A DNA stretch of 64,000 nucleotides, from the NCBI GenBank assembly GCA_019918135.1, contig WBZZ01003091.1, positions 210,001 to 274,000 of the forward strand, in the 5' to 3' direction. Numbering within the stretch: position 1 is the stretch's first letter; every line of letters begins with the position of its first letter. Origin of the DNA: Paulinella micropora (lineage: Eukaryota > Cercozoa > Imbricatea > Euglyphida > Paulinellidae). This document shows, one piece after another, positions 50,115-60,273 of the stretch. The position numbers were made by a program, and so were the translations under genes. Under the pieces are notes generated by a model, which was not told where the DNA came from, did not search any database, and worked only from the letters and a program-made list of their open reading frames with translations.

Positions 50115-50525
50115 ATGAGTAAGAGAACACGCACTGACAAGCCAGAGGCGGCCAAGGCGAGTGCCAAGAAGATCCTGTTAGTCAAGCGCGGGAAGGAAGC
50201 TGTCAATGAGGCCTGGTGTCGGCAGGGCCAAGAGTTCCGCGTGCACTACAAGGAAGTAGCCGGCTCCGAGGAAAAACGCTTGAAGCTTTGCGAAGAGGTT
50301 GCGGAGTGCAGCAAAGACAAGATTCGCGAACAGAATCACCTGCTTCTGCAAGCACTGTTGGGTGCAAGCAGAATTGCAGAGTCTCACGAAGCAGCCATGG
50401 CGTCAATCCTAGAGATCGGCTGCGAGACTTGCTGCTACTACCCCTGCGAAAACTGTGGAGAACTTAACAATTCCGAAGATCAGGACATGTCCATGCGGCT
50501 TCTACCAAGAGTAAAAAGTCTCTGA
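50115..50525 (+). CDS. Small Lys-rich protein with C-terminal Cys cluster
   Basis: An intact 136-residue frame. Basic N-terminus (MSKRTRTDKPEAAKASAKK), an acidic/helical middle (EEKRLKLCEEVAECSKDK) and a C-terminal Cys-rich motif CETCCYYPCENCGELN that could bind zinc. Like the F-box paralogues it follows a GT/AC repeat block and ends with closely spaced Cys pairs, but no F-box is visible. Function unknown. Confidence 0.55.
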   Translation: MSKRTRTDKPEAAKASAKKILLVKRGKEAVNEAWCRQGQEFRVHYKEVAGSEEKRLKLCEEVAECSKDKIREQNHLLLQALLGASRIAESHEAAMASILEIGCETCCYYPCENCGELNNSEDQDMSMRLLPRVKSL

Positions 50526-50703
50526 CATCTAAAAGAAAAACAGACGTCTGTTTCTACGCTTGTAAAAACCAAAACAATTGTTTTGCAACGTTTCTTTAAT
50601 TAAAAACCCAAGAAATTTCAACCTGAAAACAAAAAGGGCGTTTAGCTCGAACAAGTGTGCCAGTGCTTTAAATTTGCTCCGGTGTAAGCCGAAATGCATG
50701 TTT

Positions 50704-50860
50704 TTATCTGCAATGAAAGTCGCAACCAGGGTGCGCTCTTTTGAAAGCCTCGATTGCCTCTCTACTTATTTTTCCAGCACGCGAGATATTTAGTTTCTGT
50801 AAATTTTCCATGGCCAGGCAGTGCTCAAACACGTCATTAGTAAGCCCGGGACAATGCACA
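50704..50860 (-). pseudogene. Leucine-rich repeat C-terminal fragment
   Basis: The minus strand encodes about 48 residues ending HCR, with GLTNDVFEHCLAMENL, LQKLNISRAGKIS and AIEAFKRAHPGCDF. These match the last repeats of the F-box/LRR gene at 27700-29249 (LDNHVFELLGRL, QLQQVGIVSCVQIT, AIARFRIVRPG). Upstream (to the right) the frame runs straight into the palindromic repeat array at 50865, so the gene was truncated there. Confidence 0.6.
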
Positions 50861-50864
50861 TCAG

Positions 50865-51480
50865 ATCGACCGCAAATTTGCGGCAAATGCCACCAGTGCC
50901 GCAATTTGTGGATACATCAGATCGACCGCAAATTTGCGGCACGCAATAAAATTTTTCTTTTTGGGCGATTTTGGCAATTGAAAAAGAGACAAAGAAATTT
51001 TTTTGGGGAAACAAAAGCGGGCGGGGAAAAAAACATGCAGAATTTTTTTTCCCCGCCCGCCCCTCTTTCCCGAAAAATTTTCTTTGTCTCTTTTTCTATT
51101 GCCGAAATTGCACAAAAAAAGTTTTTTTCACAGGTTCCAATTTTCCGGCGAATTTTGCGGCAAATGCCACCAGTGCCGCAATTTGTGGACACCTCAGATC
51201 GACCGCAAATTTGCGGCACGCAATAAAATATTTCTTTTTAGGCGATTTGGCAATTGAAAAAGAGAGAAAGAAAATTTTTTGGGGAAACAAAAGCGGGCGG
51301 GGAAAAAAACATGCAGAATTTTTTTTCCCCTCCCCGCTGATCTTTCCCGAAAAATTTTCTTTGCCTCTTTTTCGATTGCCGAAATTGCCCAACAAAAATT
51401 TTTTTCACCGATTTCCGGTGAACTTGGCGCCAGACGTGGAAAATGCGGCCATTTCCCGGTTTTTGCGCTGGCGGAGATTT
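50865..51480. repeat. Palindromic repeat array (two copies), same family as 17.5-18.1 kb
   Basis: Two units (about 50870-51180 and 51180-51480) each have GATCGACCGCAAATTTGCGG, a left arm (GGCAATTGAAAAAGAGA, GGGGAAACAAAAGCGGGCGG) and a complementary right arm (CCCCGCCCGCCCC, TCTTTCCCGAAAAATTTTC, TCTCTTTTTCTATTGCC). Each folds into a hairpin of roughly 150-190 bp. It interrupts an LRR gene on its left side. No coding capacity. Confidence 0.8.
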
Positions 51481-51998
51481 TTTGCAGTGTGATGCAAAAT
51501 CCGGTTAATTTCGCGGCAATTGTGTTAATCCGGCCAAAACGACGATGTGCCGCAACAGATTGTACGCGCAGCTTTTTAATTATTTTGGCTTGCCACAACC
51601 TTTGCACTGCAATCCGGCGCCAGCGTTTCTAGGTGCAGAGGCTAGTCCTGTCTTTCTCCGTTTCGACTGGTCTCTTCTTCTTAACCAAGATTCGTCTCCC
51701 TCGTATACAGTCGTAGTCGGGTCAATCGGGCCTGGCGTGGGGCCCACGGGCATGTCTCGGGGGGGCCCGCAACTCTTGCCGCCCTCTGCTCGCCCACAGA
51801 CAACAGAGTCTCACCACCGCCATCTTCGGACAATGAGCGCCTTGCAACTGGCGGTAGCTTCACGGCTGGCAGCGCGCCCCAGGGCCCACGAGCAAAAGTC
51901 GGTGGCACTTCTGGTGACCTCCTCGGAAATCTCCGCTTAACCTCTCCGCTCAGAAGCACCAGGCTGCCGGCCGGCGTTTCGATGGGGCCCGCTAATCC
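51481..51998. other. Spacer, no convincing gene
   Basis: Open frames on both strands (51545-51940 plus; 51681-51959 minus) lack homology cues and overlap each other. Some of this could be the remnant of the truncated LRR gene's upstream region, but no leucine-rich pattern is visible. Confidence 0.4.
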
Positions 51999-52662
51999 TT
52001 AGCTATCTTTTTTACCACTCTTGGGCTGCACTTGCAAATGCACTCCACCTTCGTCAAAGTCCTCCAACAAAAGCAAAGCTCGGTACGTATCATCTTGCGG
52101 CGCTGTATGCAACTGGGGCAAGGATATGCGCGGCGGATTGAACGTTTCAAACAAAACGCTGAGCAGTTCTACGTCCTGAATCGTGGCGGTGCGGCCGGCG
52201 TCTTCATACAACGTTATACCACAGCTTGAGCAAACGGCTAACCAGGCCGGTGCAGTAATTTGCAAATAGAGAACCCTGCCAATCTCTGCCGTTATTGGCA
52301 AGTTTGCCGTTCCGCTGCCACTGCCCCTGTTCCGTGCTTGCTTTCGTTGCGGGAGACGCTTTGACACGCCAGTTGTAGAACCATCTGGCTATTTCAATTT
52401 CTTGTGGTTGCATGAACCCCGTCAGAATCACAATTCCGTGACATTGCAAGACGTCAAACCACCGTTGGTCGAACCAGTTGTAACTAAGCGACCATGTTTG
52501 TCGCTCTCGTTGTTTCTTTCGCTGTCGGGGTTGCTGAGGAACGACTTCAAAGAAGGGTCCTCGGTCGACGCCGTCTTTTTGCTCTTGTCGGAGCTTTTCC
52601 TTGAATTCGCGCGTTTGCTGTCGTGTGAGCCACTCTGTGAATTCTTTTTTTCTTGTGCTCAT
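51999..52662 (-). CDS. Unknown protein, possibly 2-oxoglutarate oxygenase-like, frameshifted
   Basis: From the ATG at 52662: a basic, Gln-rich N-terminus (MSTRKKEFTEWLTRQQTREF), then a segment (FDVLQCHGIVILTGFMQPQE) resembling the start of the double-stranded beta helix of phytanoyl/prolyl hydroxylase-like oxygenases. After a frameshift near 52320 the frame continues (GRVLYLQITAPAWLAVCSSC, ISLPQLHTAPQDDTYRALLL, EDFDEGGVHLQVQPKSG). The HxD...H iron motif expected of such enzymes cannot be placed with confidence, so the family is only a suggestion. About 215 residues. Confidence 0.4.
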
Positions 52663-53062
52663 CTCAAGTCTGCTTTCAGAAGTTTTAGTCTTTAAAAAAA
52701 GGTCAAAAGCACACCCCAAAAAAAACAAAGCATTTTTTTGCAGTTCTCCTTTCCCTGCCTCCAGCCCACACCCGCGCCCCTTCCCGCCTGGCGCGGGGGT
52801 GCCCCCCCCCCCCCACCCTCTACCCCCCCCCCCCCCCCACCTGGTCTGACCTCCCTCGCCCCCCCCCCCCCCACCTCTCGAAGACATTCGTCCCCTTGTA
52901 CGAATCTCCCCCCTTAGGTCTGGGTGCCCCCAAAAAAACATATATGAGCTATTTATAAAAAGACTGACAAAACAAAAGTAAAAAACAAGAAACAAAAAAC
53001 CAAAGAAAGCCACCCTATGCTGGCTTTCTTCATCTTTTCTAAGAGGATTCTAAACTATTCTC
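52663..53062. other. Spacer with long C homopolymers
   Basis: C-runs at about 52801-52815, 52825-52840 and 52860-52873, then A-rich sequence (TAAAAAACAAGAAACAAAAA) before the next ATG. Divergent promoter region of the genes on either side. Confidence 0.55.
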
Positions 53063-54664
53063 ATGCAAATAGCTACTGTCCCTACAACAGCTGCTGCGGC
53101 TCGTTTGCTTTATCGAACGCTGCTGACACACGTGTCAGCAAAGCACTCCTCCAAGCTCAGAGATTTCTTAACGCGCTATGACGAACTGCTACAAAAAATG
53201 GATTTACAACCTATGGGTCTTTGGCAAGGCACTTCACGGCTTCTACGACAGAAACTCAATAAGATCACAATTTCAGTAGTCGCGGCTCTGTGCCTAGGAG
53301 CAATGACCAGGGGCTATTGGTACGCACCTGTTCAAAGTTTCCTGCTAAACGGAACCCAGTGCGTTACAGCAGCTAACACCAACACAGGGCCGGGCCAGCC
53401 GTCGTCAATTAGCGGATTGCCGCAGCCAGCCCCACAAACTAGCGAGTTGCCGCAGCCAAGCCCCGCGGGGTCACCTACCGAATCCCCCACACCGCAGATG
53501 GAACTTGAGGACTGGTGCCTGCAAGACTCTTGTCAAATCGGGCAGGACTCTGACTTTTATTGAGAATAGTACTGGAAATTTGTGTCTGTCCGAATTGCGG
53601 GACGAGATCCCGTTGCCACAGCTACTGCAAACAAAATTCGATCAGGCCTCCATCGAGTATGGCATTTACAATGTCTGGCTTTTTTACAAGAGACGGTGCA
53701 GAAAGATGGCAGACAGAAAAATAGGGCTGTAGCCCAGAAACTCCTGACGGAATTGCAAGTCTGTCTTCAACACAGCAACGAGGAAGCGGGAGAATTGTGC
53801 GCCATGATCCGGAGGGCCGTGTCCCAATACCAGCCACATGACAGAGAAAGTTTTGACCCGGCTGTCAAATACTACGCAAAAGATAAAATGACTGGAACCG
53901 ATGAATCCTATCTCAGGCAAGCTGCTGCAGAGCAATTGCAGATCAGAGAACAGCAAAAAGCAAATTATGCAAAGATTGGCAGCCTTATTATAGCTAGTAT
54001 TTTTGCGCTTGCTGCTTACTGCAGAATATTCAGAAGGGCGCCAGAGTCGTCCGATGGGGTCCGGGAGGCAGAACAAATAGAATACAAGCGTCTCGAAGAC
54101 AAATCGTCCTCGCAGCTGGATGATTTGTACGAGCCTTGGATGGTGCCAAAACGGTTTTTTGCACCACAACGGGAACAGAGGGTCTTGCCGGGAATTGTGT
54201 ATCCACCGCAGCCGGCTGCTCTGCCGCCGGCCGTGGAGCAGGTGGTTGTTCGGCAGAGGGCACCAAGAAGACCAAAAAAGTCAAATGACCAATCTGAGTA
54301 CACTGGAGCCATGACGCGTGCCAGAAAGATGGCTCTAGAGAAGAAACAAGCAAGTAGCAGGCTTAACGGTCGTGGATCACGAGCTTTAGCGGTTGTTACA
54401 CCAGAGGAGGCGGCCCAGCCCCGTGCCAAAGATCTGGCGGCGGCGGCTGTGCAGCCCCCGCGTGCCAAGATCGAGACTTACGAGGTTTCTTTCGGACCCG
54501 TCTCGCGCCAACCGCCGCGCACTACCCCAGTGCTGCGCCTTAGAACGCCAGCTGACTGGAACGTGTACCTGGAGCTCGTGCTAAATGTGCCCTACACAAA
54601 ACTAAGCCCGGTCGCGCGCCAATGGCTAGAGAAGAGATTACGTGCGAGCGCGGTGTTGCTCTGA
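53063..54664 (+). pseudogene. Membrane protein with shared C-terminal motif (convergent pair, plus member)
   Basis: From the ATG at 53063: a helical N-terminus, a hydrophobic segment (ITISVVAALCLGAM), then a Pro/Ser/Gln-rich linker with three GLPQPAPQ-like repeats. Frameshifts near 53560 and near 53690 break the frame. The middle (AQKLLTELQVCLQHSN) leads to a second hydrophobic helix (IGSLIIASIFALAAYC), a basic Pro/Ala-rich region (RQRAPRRPKKSND) and a C-terminal segment VLRLRTPADWNVYLELV...KLSPVARQWL. The C-terminus matches that of the minus-strand gene ending at 54796 (VLRLRSQDDWTTYIMLQ). Possibly a virion membrane protein; unknown family. Confidence 0.5.
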
Positions 54665-54795
54665 TGAAAAAAAAAAGCAGATATCTTTACGAGTGGTTGG
54701 AAGTGGGAAGGAAAAAGAAGGGGAGGGAACAGCGGAAGTTTAGGCAACGAAACGGTACAGGGCGCGCGGAGGAATGCCGTGTGTTCATGCGCGCG
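54665..54795. other. Convergent spacer
   Basis: A 131-bp interval between the two convergent genes, A- and G-rich. Holds both 3' ends. Confidence 0.4.
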
Positions 54796-56520
54796 CTAAG
54801 CGCGCAACTTCGTAGCTCCGTAGTGATCCAGCAGCGGCAATAACCACTGCTGCCCCGAACTGGGGAGCTGCCGCGGGCTGCACCCGCGCTGGAGCATGAT
54901 GTAAGTAGTCCAATCGTCCTGTGACCGCAGCCGCAGAACCTGCCGCGGATCGATATCAGGCCCTGGTTCGTAGAAGGTGCAGGGCGAAAACGTGATCACG
55001 CACGAGGTTAGCGATTCCAGCTGGTTGTTATGTGCCGGGTGCTGAACAACCGTGTGTATTGCTGCTCCGTGCGCTAGCTTAAGCTGGCCCCGCCCCGGCA
55101 CGGGTTCTTCTGCAAGGACTTGCGTAACGGCCTCGGCTTTTTTAGCTGTGGGATCTAAGGTCTTAGACTCTTGCTTTCTTCCGTCTCTGTTCGTGTACTC
55201 GTACATCGACTTTACCCCACCCGGTCCTGTTGGCAGAATTGTTACGACGCTGTTGTTGGAGTACGGCCTACGGCCCGCCTCAAACCAGCCCAGCAAGGTG
55301 CCTGGCTGCGGCCTTAGTCCCGAGAGAAAGTACCAGCCGTTCGTGTTCTGAGGCAGGTACTCTCTTAAGTGGAAAAAATAGTACACGAAACTTGTTCTGT
55401 TCCCGGCGGCCCCCCCGGCGACGATTGGCACGTCTTGCAACACCGAATTTAGGTCCAGCAACAAACGACTCGTGTCTCTGTTGTGCTCCAGCGCTGTTGC
55501 GTCTATCGTCTGGGCCACGGTGTCGGCATCGATAAAAATCCGTACGTATTGTTGCTGGACCTGGGACTAGTAGTTGGTTGCGGCCTCTCGTGCAATTACG
55601 TCGTCGGTCGTTGGTCGGCCGCGGACCCGGTCGACCATATCATCAAGCTGGTCTCTAATATCTGTACCTACCCCGGTAGTTTCGGCCCGCCAATCCCTCG
55701 TGCACGATAAAATAATTATATCCGAAACACTGTCAATCCAGGTCCTGGTACTCGTGTTGGCTAGCTCGGCGTAGATATTAGCCCGCCGTCTGTTTGCTAG
55801 ATCTCCTCTGATATCTACTAAGGTCCGTTCACGGGCCAGCTGTTGCTGATACTCGAGCAAACTTAGGACCTCCCTGTTCGAAGATATGCCGGGCATAAAG
55901 TGCTGCCCGATCAGGGCCACCAAGCCACGGAGCCTTCTTTCATCAACTTCCACGCGCACGCCCACATAGCGGCCGCGGTGATCCCAAGAGCGCTCAACGG
56001 TTTGCAGGTCGGAACTCTCGTCTAAATTCACGAGTTCCTGGTACAGCGTGTCACGCGCCCGCTGTTGCAGGTTGGTGGGCCTCAGGGCCAGCGACCAGTA
56101 ATAGCTCCCCAACATGTCCCGCCAGTGCGGCGCGTCTGGCACCCTCCGCCGGACCTCTGTGTAGATCATCTGCATAATCATGCTCCACCGGGGCACGAAT
56201 TTGCTCTGCAGGTTGTCTGACGAAACCTTGGCCTCGTAGCTCAGCTCACTGAGCTCGTGAGTCTTCAGGATCCAGTGAAAAGACTCGAACCAAACAGTAG
56301 CTAGCTCCGAATAATCGTAGGGTGTGCCAAAAGCGGCCAGGAAATCCCGCGTGAATAACACGATCGTGTGCAGGCGCGCCTCAAAATCCAGCAGCCAGCT
56401 AAGCATTTTGCTCTGCGAGACTGGGTCCCAGGCACGGTAAACGAACGACCTGGCCTCATTTTGGTCTTGTGAGGAAACCCCCAAGAAGAGCCAGAGAGCG
56501 TTCCAGACACTGTTCTTCAT
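54796..56520 (-). pseudogene. Membrane protein with shared C-terminal motif (convergent pair, minus member), in-frame TAG
   Basis: The first ATG in frame is at 56520, but the frame is open to about 56850 and includes a hydrophobic segment (SSSAVLFTAGLASGTYCAL) similar in place to that of the plus-strand partner, so the true start or an upstream exon may lie further right. The body is helical with many Trp and Arg (WFESFHWILKTHEL, RRRVPDAPHWRDMLGSYYW). A TAG at 55569-55567 interrupts, and the same frame continues (QQQYVRIFIDADTVAQTID) to the end, where VLRLRSQDDWTTYIMLQRG and LPSSGQQWLLPLL match the partner's C-terminus. About 575 residues from the ATG. Family unknown. Confidence 0.5.
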
Positions 56521-56635
56521 GGGTGCTGTCTCGAGGATATTTTCACGTTGCAGTTCGTAACATTTCTGTAAGTAATACGCAGTCCACAGCGGGGGGTCCT
56601 TGAGTGCACAATAGGTCCCGCTCGCTAACCCAGCC

Positions 56636-59119
56636 GTGAAAAGAACAGCAGAGGAAGAAAAACGTAATCTCGTGTGCCAGGTCTGCGCAAGCACTGATTT
56701 GGCGAGAGGGGTGTTGACGCACGCCCCGGATCGGATAAAGCTCTGGCGCCCGGTGCCCGCGTGTGGCGCTTGCCTAGCGCAGCCTAGCGGCTGGCCAACC
56801 AAAGGGGACCCTAACCTCAAGGGCGATGCGAGGGGTACCTTGGGACACACTGTCTTTGCCGTAGCCGTCGATGACCAGCATGAAAACTTCGGCGCGTTTA
56901 CTACGCTCCCTCTCTCGCGGGGGGAGCGCCATCGCGGGATGTTCTTTGACGGCGGCGTTTCAGAACATCATAGAGGCCTTGGTACCCCTGTTAATGGACA
57001 GCCTTCCCGCGACCCCCCCATGTATAACGGGATTGCTGCTGAAACGCCTACAGCACACTGGATCAGCTGGGACATGGTCTACAGAATCGACGGACGCGAA
57101 CTACTGGATTTATACAAGGCAAAACAAACAGAAATACTCGAAGCGGTCTTGGCAGAACATGATGGTTCTTGGGAAAGATTTTTTAATAATGCTGAGGCCG
57201 GCAAGTCTATAGTCTTCCATCTGCCCCGGTACCTGCGCTACAGAGGATCGGCCCAGCTGGTTAACTCCAAGAAACGCATTCGAGCTCTGCAGGGCCGGCC
57301 GGCCTCTGGCCCCCTGCTTAGGAAAGAATTCGGTAGGTTTTATTTAGAGAGGCCCGCGGCCTCGTACCGCCCCTATCTTGTATGTGCGAGCGGGAAAGAA
57401 GACATGTTTGTTCCGGGTGCCCAACTGTTCTGGGACTACGGCTGTGACGACGCCAGAGAAGAGAAGCAGCAAAGACAGGCACTGCCGCGCGCACCGTTCT
57501 CTTCCTTGCCCTCGCGAGCGCCAAAGAAACCGCATGTCCACAATTCTACGCGTTTCCTGCCCAGGCTTGCCCCGTCTCTCTACCTTGACATCCGAACCCT
57601 GGCCGAGATTTGTGGAACCAGCAAGATCGTGCTTGTACATTTCGAAGAGAACGGGCTGGATGAATTCTCACCGGCGGAATTAGCGCAAGTCTCGTGCTGT
57701 GACCTCAAGTTCTTTGAAACCCCAAGAACTGACCAGGCACGAAAAGAAATGTTTCACAATTCATTTGTGTGTCTCGTGCGCATGCCGGGGCAGTATTTCC
57801 AACGCCTGGTAGACGAGTTCGAAATATTCGCGCTTCGCTGTGCGGACAAAGAAAAAACCAAGCTGGCCGGACTTGGCATAGCGAGCGGGCGCAACTTCGG
57901 CCTGGCACTGGACATCTGGAGGCAGAACCGGGTCTACAGGCACAAGTCTGCATTCTGCCGTATTTACGGCCAGGCCATCTGTTGGCAAGTAACTTATGCA
58001 GACAGTACAGAGGAAAAGATCAGCACTTTGAAAGCTACCCGGGGGGAACCGCGAGACTCTTACACCAAGGCTTACAAGCGCATAGAAGACGCTTTTAAAA
58101 AGAAAATACATCCGCTAGTTAACATTTGTGAGCGTTTTGATCCTGACAGAAGACGTCAGCAATACACTATCTGGATCAACTACCAGAAGGGCTGGTATGA
58201 CCGCAGCGCTCGGTCAGGCACGATAGTGTCTTGCGACCAGTTTTTTTATGTAGTGTTCTGGCGCCCCTTCAACTTTGCGCTGGTCGCCAGACGGAAAATC
58301 AAATCTTCCGACAACCTCGTGATAGCGGAGTTCCCTGCGATTCTCGACAAAAGAACCAGAAAACCGGACGCCCCACGCGAAGACGACGAGCAAGCAACGT
58401 CGAGGAGGTCTCACAGGAGGCCAAAAAGGGGCAAACAAGAAAGAGTTCGTAAGCAAGACGACGGAGACGGCGGCCAGGTCAGCATGTCCGGCGTAGGCAA
58501 ACGACTCGCCGAGCTTTGGCCGCGCGAGCAAGACACCAGGATGTGGGGCTGGAACCGCAAAGACGAATACTTCGTTCCACACTACCGCCAGCCTAATCTC
58601 ACCGGCGCACCCCACGCAGGCATCGTGGGCGCCGGCAAGCCAATTCCGACCTCTCTGCTCGCTCACTGTGCGCTAGGCACCACTGTCGACAAGTACGTCA
58701 ATGCCAGGATTGTGGTGGACGAGACCAATAGATTTTACCTGCAGGCGATAGAAGGCAGAGATTTCGAGGAACATGATCTAGTGCTCGTTGATTACGACTG
58801 GGACGCCAATGAGACCGTTGATTTTGTTACACTCCGCCAAGGTTCTTTCAGGGCTGAGCTGGCGAAGAACGGTCCGATGCAAGAACTCGTAACCCAACAG
58901 TTGCAAGCGATTGCCGTTTTGCCCGGGCCGGGCAGACGAGCTCTCCTGGAGCTAGGAGGTAGGATAGAGAGCAGAAAGAAGAACAAGGCACGGAAGACAC
59001 GAACCGTGCGCTTGCGCGCCCCGCCGCCAGTGGGTACGAACCAGGAAGAAGAGCGCAGCGGAGCGGCAGCACCCGTCCGAGAATTAATTTCGACCGAAAC
59101 AGAGCAGCAGCGACTTTAA
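56636..59119 (+). CDS. Large SET-domain-like protein
   Basis: An intact 827-residue frame. N-terminal CQVC and CGAC pairs could bind zinc. ENFGAFTTLPLSRGERHRG resembles the GxGxFAxxxIxxGE opening of SET domains. RPYLVCASGKEDMFVPGAQL then FWDYG resembles the closing xDIxxGxELxxDYG. A second such pair may lie near the end (GRDFEEHDLVLVDYDWD). The middle has a helical, aromatic region (IWINYQKGWYDRSARSGTIV) and a basic linker (RRSHRRPKRGKQERVRKQDD), and the C-terminus is Arg/Lys-rich. SET proteins methylate lysines, including histones. The RFxNH motif is not evident, so activity is uncertain. Its 5' end overlaps the open frame of the divergent minus gene. Confidence 0.5.
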   Translation: MKRTAEEEKRNLVCQVCASTDLARGVLTHAPDRIKLWRPVPACGACLAQPSGWPTKGDPNLKGDARGTLGHTVFAVAVDDQHENFGAFTTLPLSRGERHRGMFFDGGVSEHHRGLGTPVNGQPSRDPPMYNGIAAETPTAHWISWDMVYRIDGRELLDLYKAKQTEILEAVLAEHDGSWERFFNNAEAGKSIVFHLPRYLRYRGSAQLVNSKKRIRALQGRPASGPLLRKEFGRFYLERPAASYRPYLVCASGKEDMFVPGAQLFWDYGCDDAREEKQQRQALPRAPFSSLPSRAPKKPHVHNSTRFLPRLAPSLYLDIRTLAEICGTSKIVLVHFEENGLDEFSPAELAQVSCCDLKFFETPRTDQARKEMFHNSFVCLVRMPGQYFQRLVDEFEIFALRCADKEKTKLAGLGIASGRNFGLALDIWRQNRVYRHKSAFCRIYGQAICWQVTYADSTEEKISTLKATRGEPRDSYTKAYKRIEDAFKKKIHPLVNICERFDPDRRRQQYTIWINYQKGWYDRSARSGTIVSCDQFFYVVFWRPFNFALVARRKIKSSDNLVIAEFPAILDKRTRKPDAPREDDEQATSRRSHRRPKRGKQERVRKQDDGDGGQVSMSGVGKRLAELWPREQDTRMWGWNRKDEYFVPHYRQPNLTGAPHAGIVGAGKPIPTSLLAHCALGTTVDKYVNARIVVDETNRFYLQAIEGRDFEEHDLVLVDYDWDANETVDFVTLRQGSFRAELAKNGPMQELVTQQLQAIAVLPGPGRRALLELGGRIESRKKNKARKTRTVRLRAPPPVGTNQEEERSGAAAPVRELISTETEQQRL

Positions 59120-59205
59120 GATCGTCGGGGGGGGGGGGGGAAAGGCTCAGTCCCGCGCAGGAGAAAGAAGAAGAAAAGGGGGGGGGGGGAGGGGCGTTGC
59201 TTTAG

Positions 59206-59831
59206 TTACGCACACGCGCTGTAGATCGCCGGGTGGCGGACTCGCCACAACTGTGCACAGGCGCGCGGGGCGTCCGTGTGACACAGATACAAGACGCCAC
59301 CAATCGTCCGGCAGCGCACGCCCGCCTCTTGACAGGCCCTCAGGAGTTCCTGGTAGCGGGGCACTAGCCGGCCGTTGTACCACGCAAAGCTAGCGCAGCA
59401 CGAAGCAAAGCTAGCCGCGGGAGCCCGCACGCTTAGCACCCCCCGCAGGTCAGTCAGTCTGGCGACGCAGGGCGCGGGCTCTGCCAGTTCGTGTTCCGCA
59501 CACAAACTAAGCCGCGACTGTGGCAGCGCCGGGACCAGGCAGCGGCTGCAGAGCTTGCCAATACGCTGCACAAGCTTGCTGACGGGGTCGGAGGGTCTTT
59601 GTAGCAGGAGCCCGGCGCGGCGCCGCACTAGGTTGAGCAAGGGACTAGAGGCTGCAACGTCCAACTTCCTCCGTTTGCTGGGACGTGCGGACAGGCCATG
59701 CTCGTAAAGAAAGCTAATGAGGTTCAGACTATCCCGAGCCGGCAGGATATCGAGCAGCAGGCCCCAGATTACGCAATCAAAAGCCAGCCAGGCACCACTG
59801 CGCACAGCTGTCTGCGAGCGTCGTCCGCCCA
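59206..59831 (-). CDS. Possible F-box-like Cys-rich protein
   Basis: An intact 208-residue frame from the ATG at 59831. The start (AFDCVIWGLLLDILPARDSL, NLISFLYEHG) has an F-box-like leucine pattern. A basic patch (RPSKRRKLD) follows, then several Cys (LCSRC, CAEHE, CQEAGVRC, LYLCH) that may bind zinc. The combination is like the other F-box/Cys-pair genes in the window but no specific paralogue is clear. Confidence 0.5.
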
Positions 59832-60273
59832 TATTTCTTCCCTCCTCTAAAAAAATCTGTGGCAGTAATTCTGTCGGAACGAAGACGAAAAGAACAAGCT
59901 GGGGGGGGGGGGGAAACGGGGACGGGCAGGGGGGAGGGAGCGCGTACGCACGGGACAAAAACCTCCCCCCCCCTCCCCCCCCCAAACACACACAATCTGT
60001 GCCTCCCTCACCCCCCACCTCACCAACTTACTCTGTGCGTCCCTCTCCCCCCCCCCCACATCCTCCGCACAACCCCCCCCCCTGCCATCCCCGATACCAG
60101 ATGTAGAGGGGCGCGGTACACTCGAACTACGCCGAAAGGTACGCGCGCGACAAACCTGCGGGGAGCTTTGATTACGTCAAGGCTGGCTTGTGTTTTTTTA
60201 ATAAAAGTAACGGCGACAGACCAACGCGCAAGCTCCTTTTTTTTTGTTCTTTTCTCAAACACCTCGCACGTCC
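59832..60273. other. Spacer with G and C homopolymers
   Basis: G-run at about 59899-59910, C-runs at 59967-59990, 60049-60057 and 60076-60084. No gene seen; the small open frame at 60020-60262 minus has no coding cue. Confidence 0.5.

Noticed and set aside
5589..55569. Reassigned stop codons (TAA/TAG read as Gln)
   Set aside because: Intact genes end with TAA, TAG and TGA at plausible places, and both F-box paralogues keep the same TAG with divergent sequence behind it.
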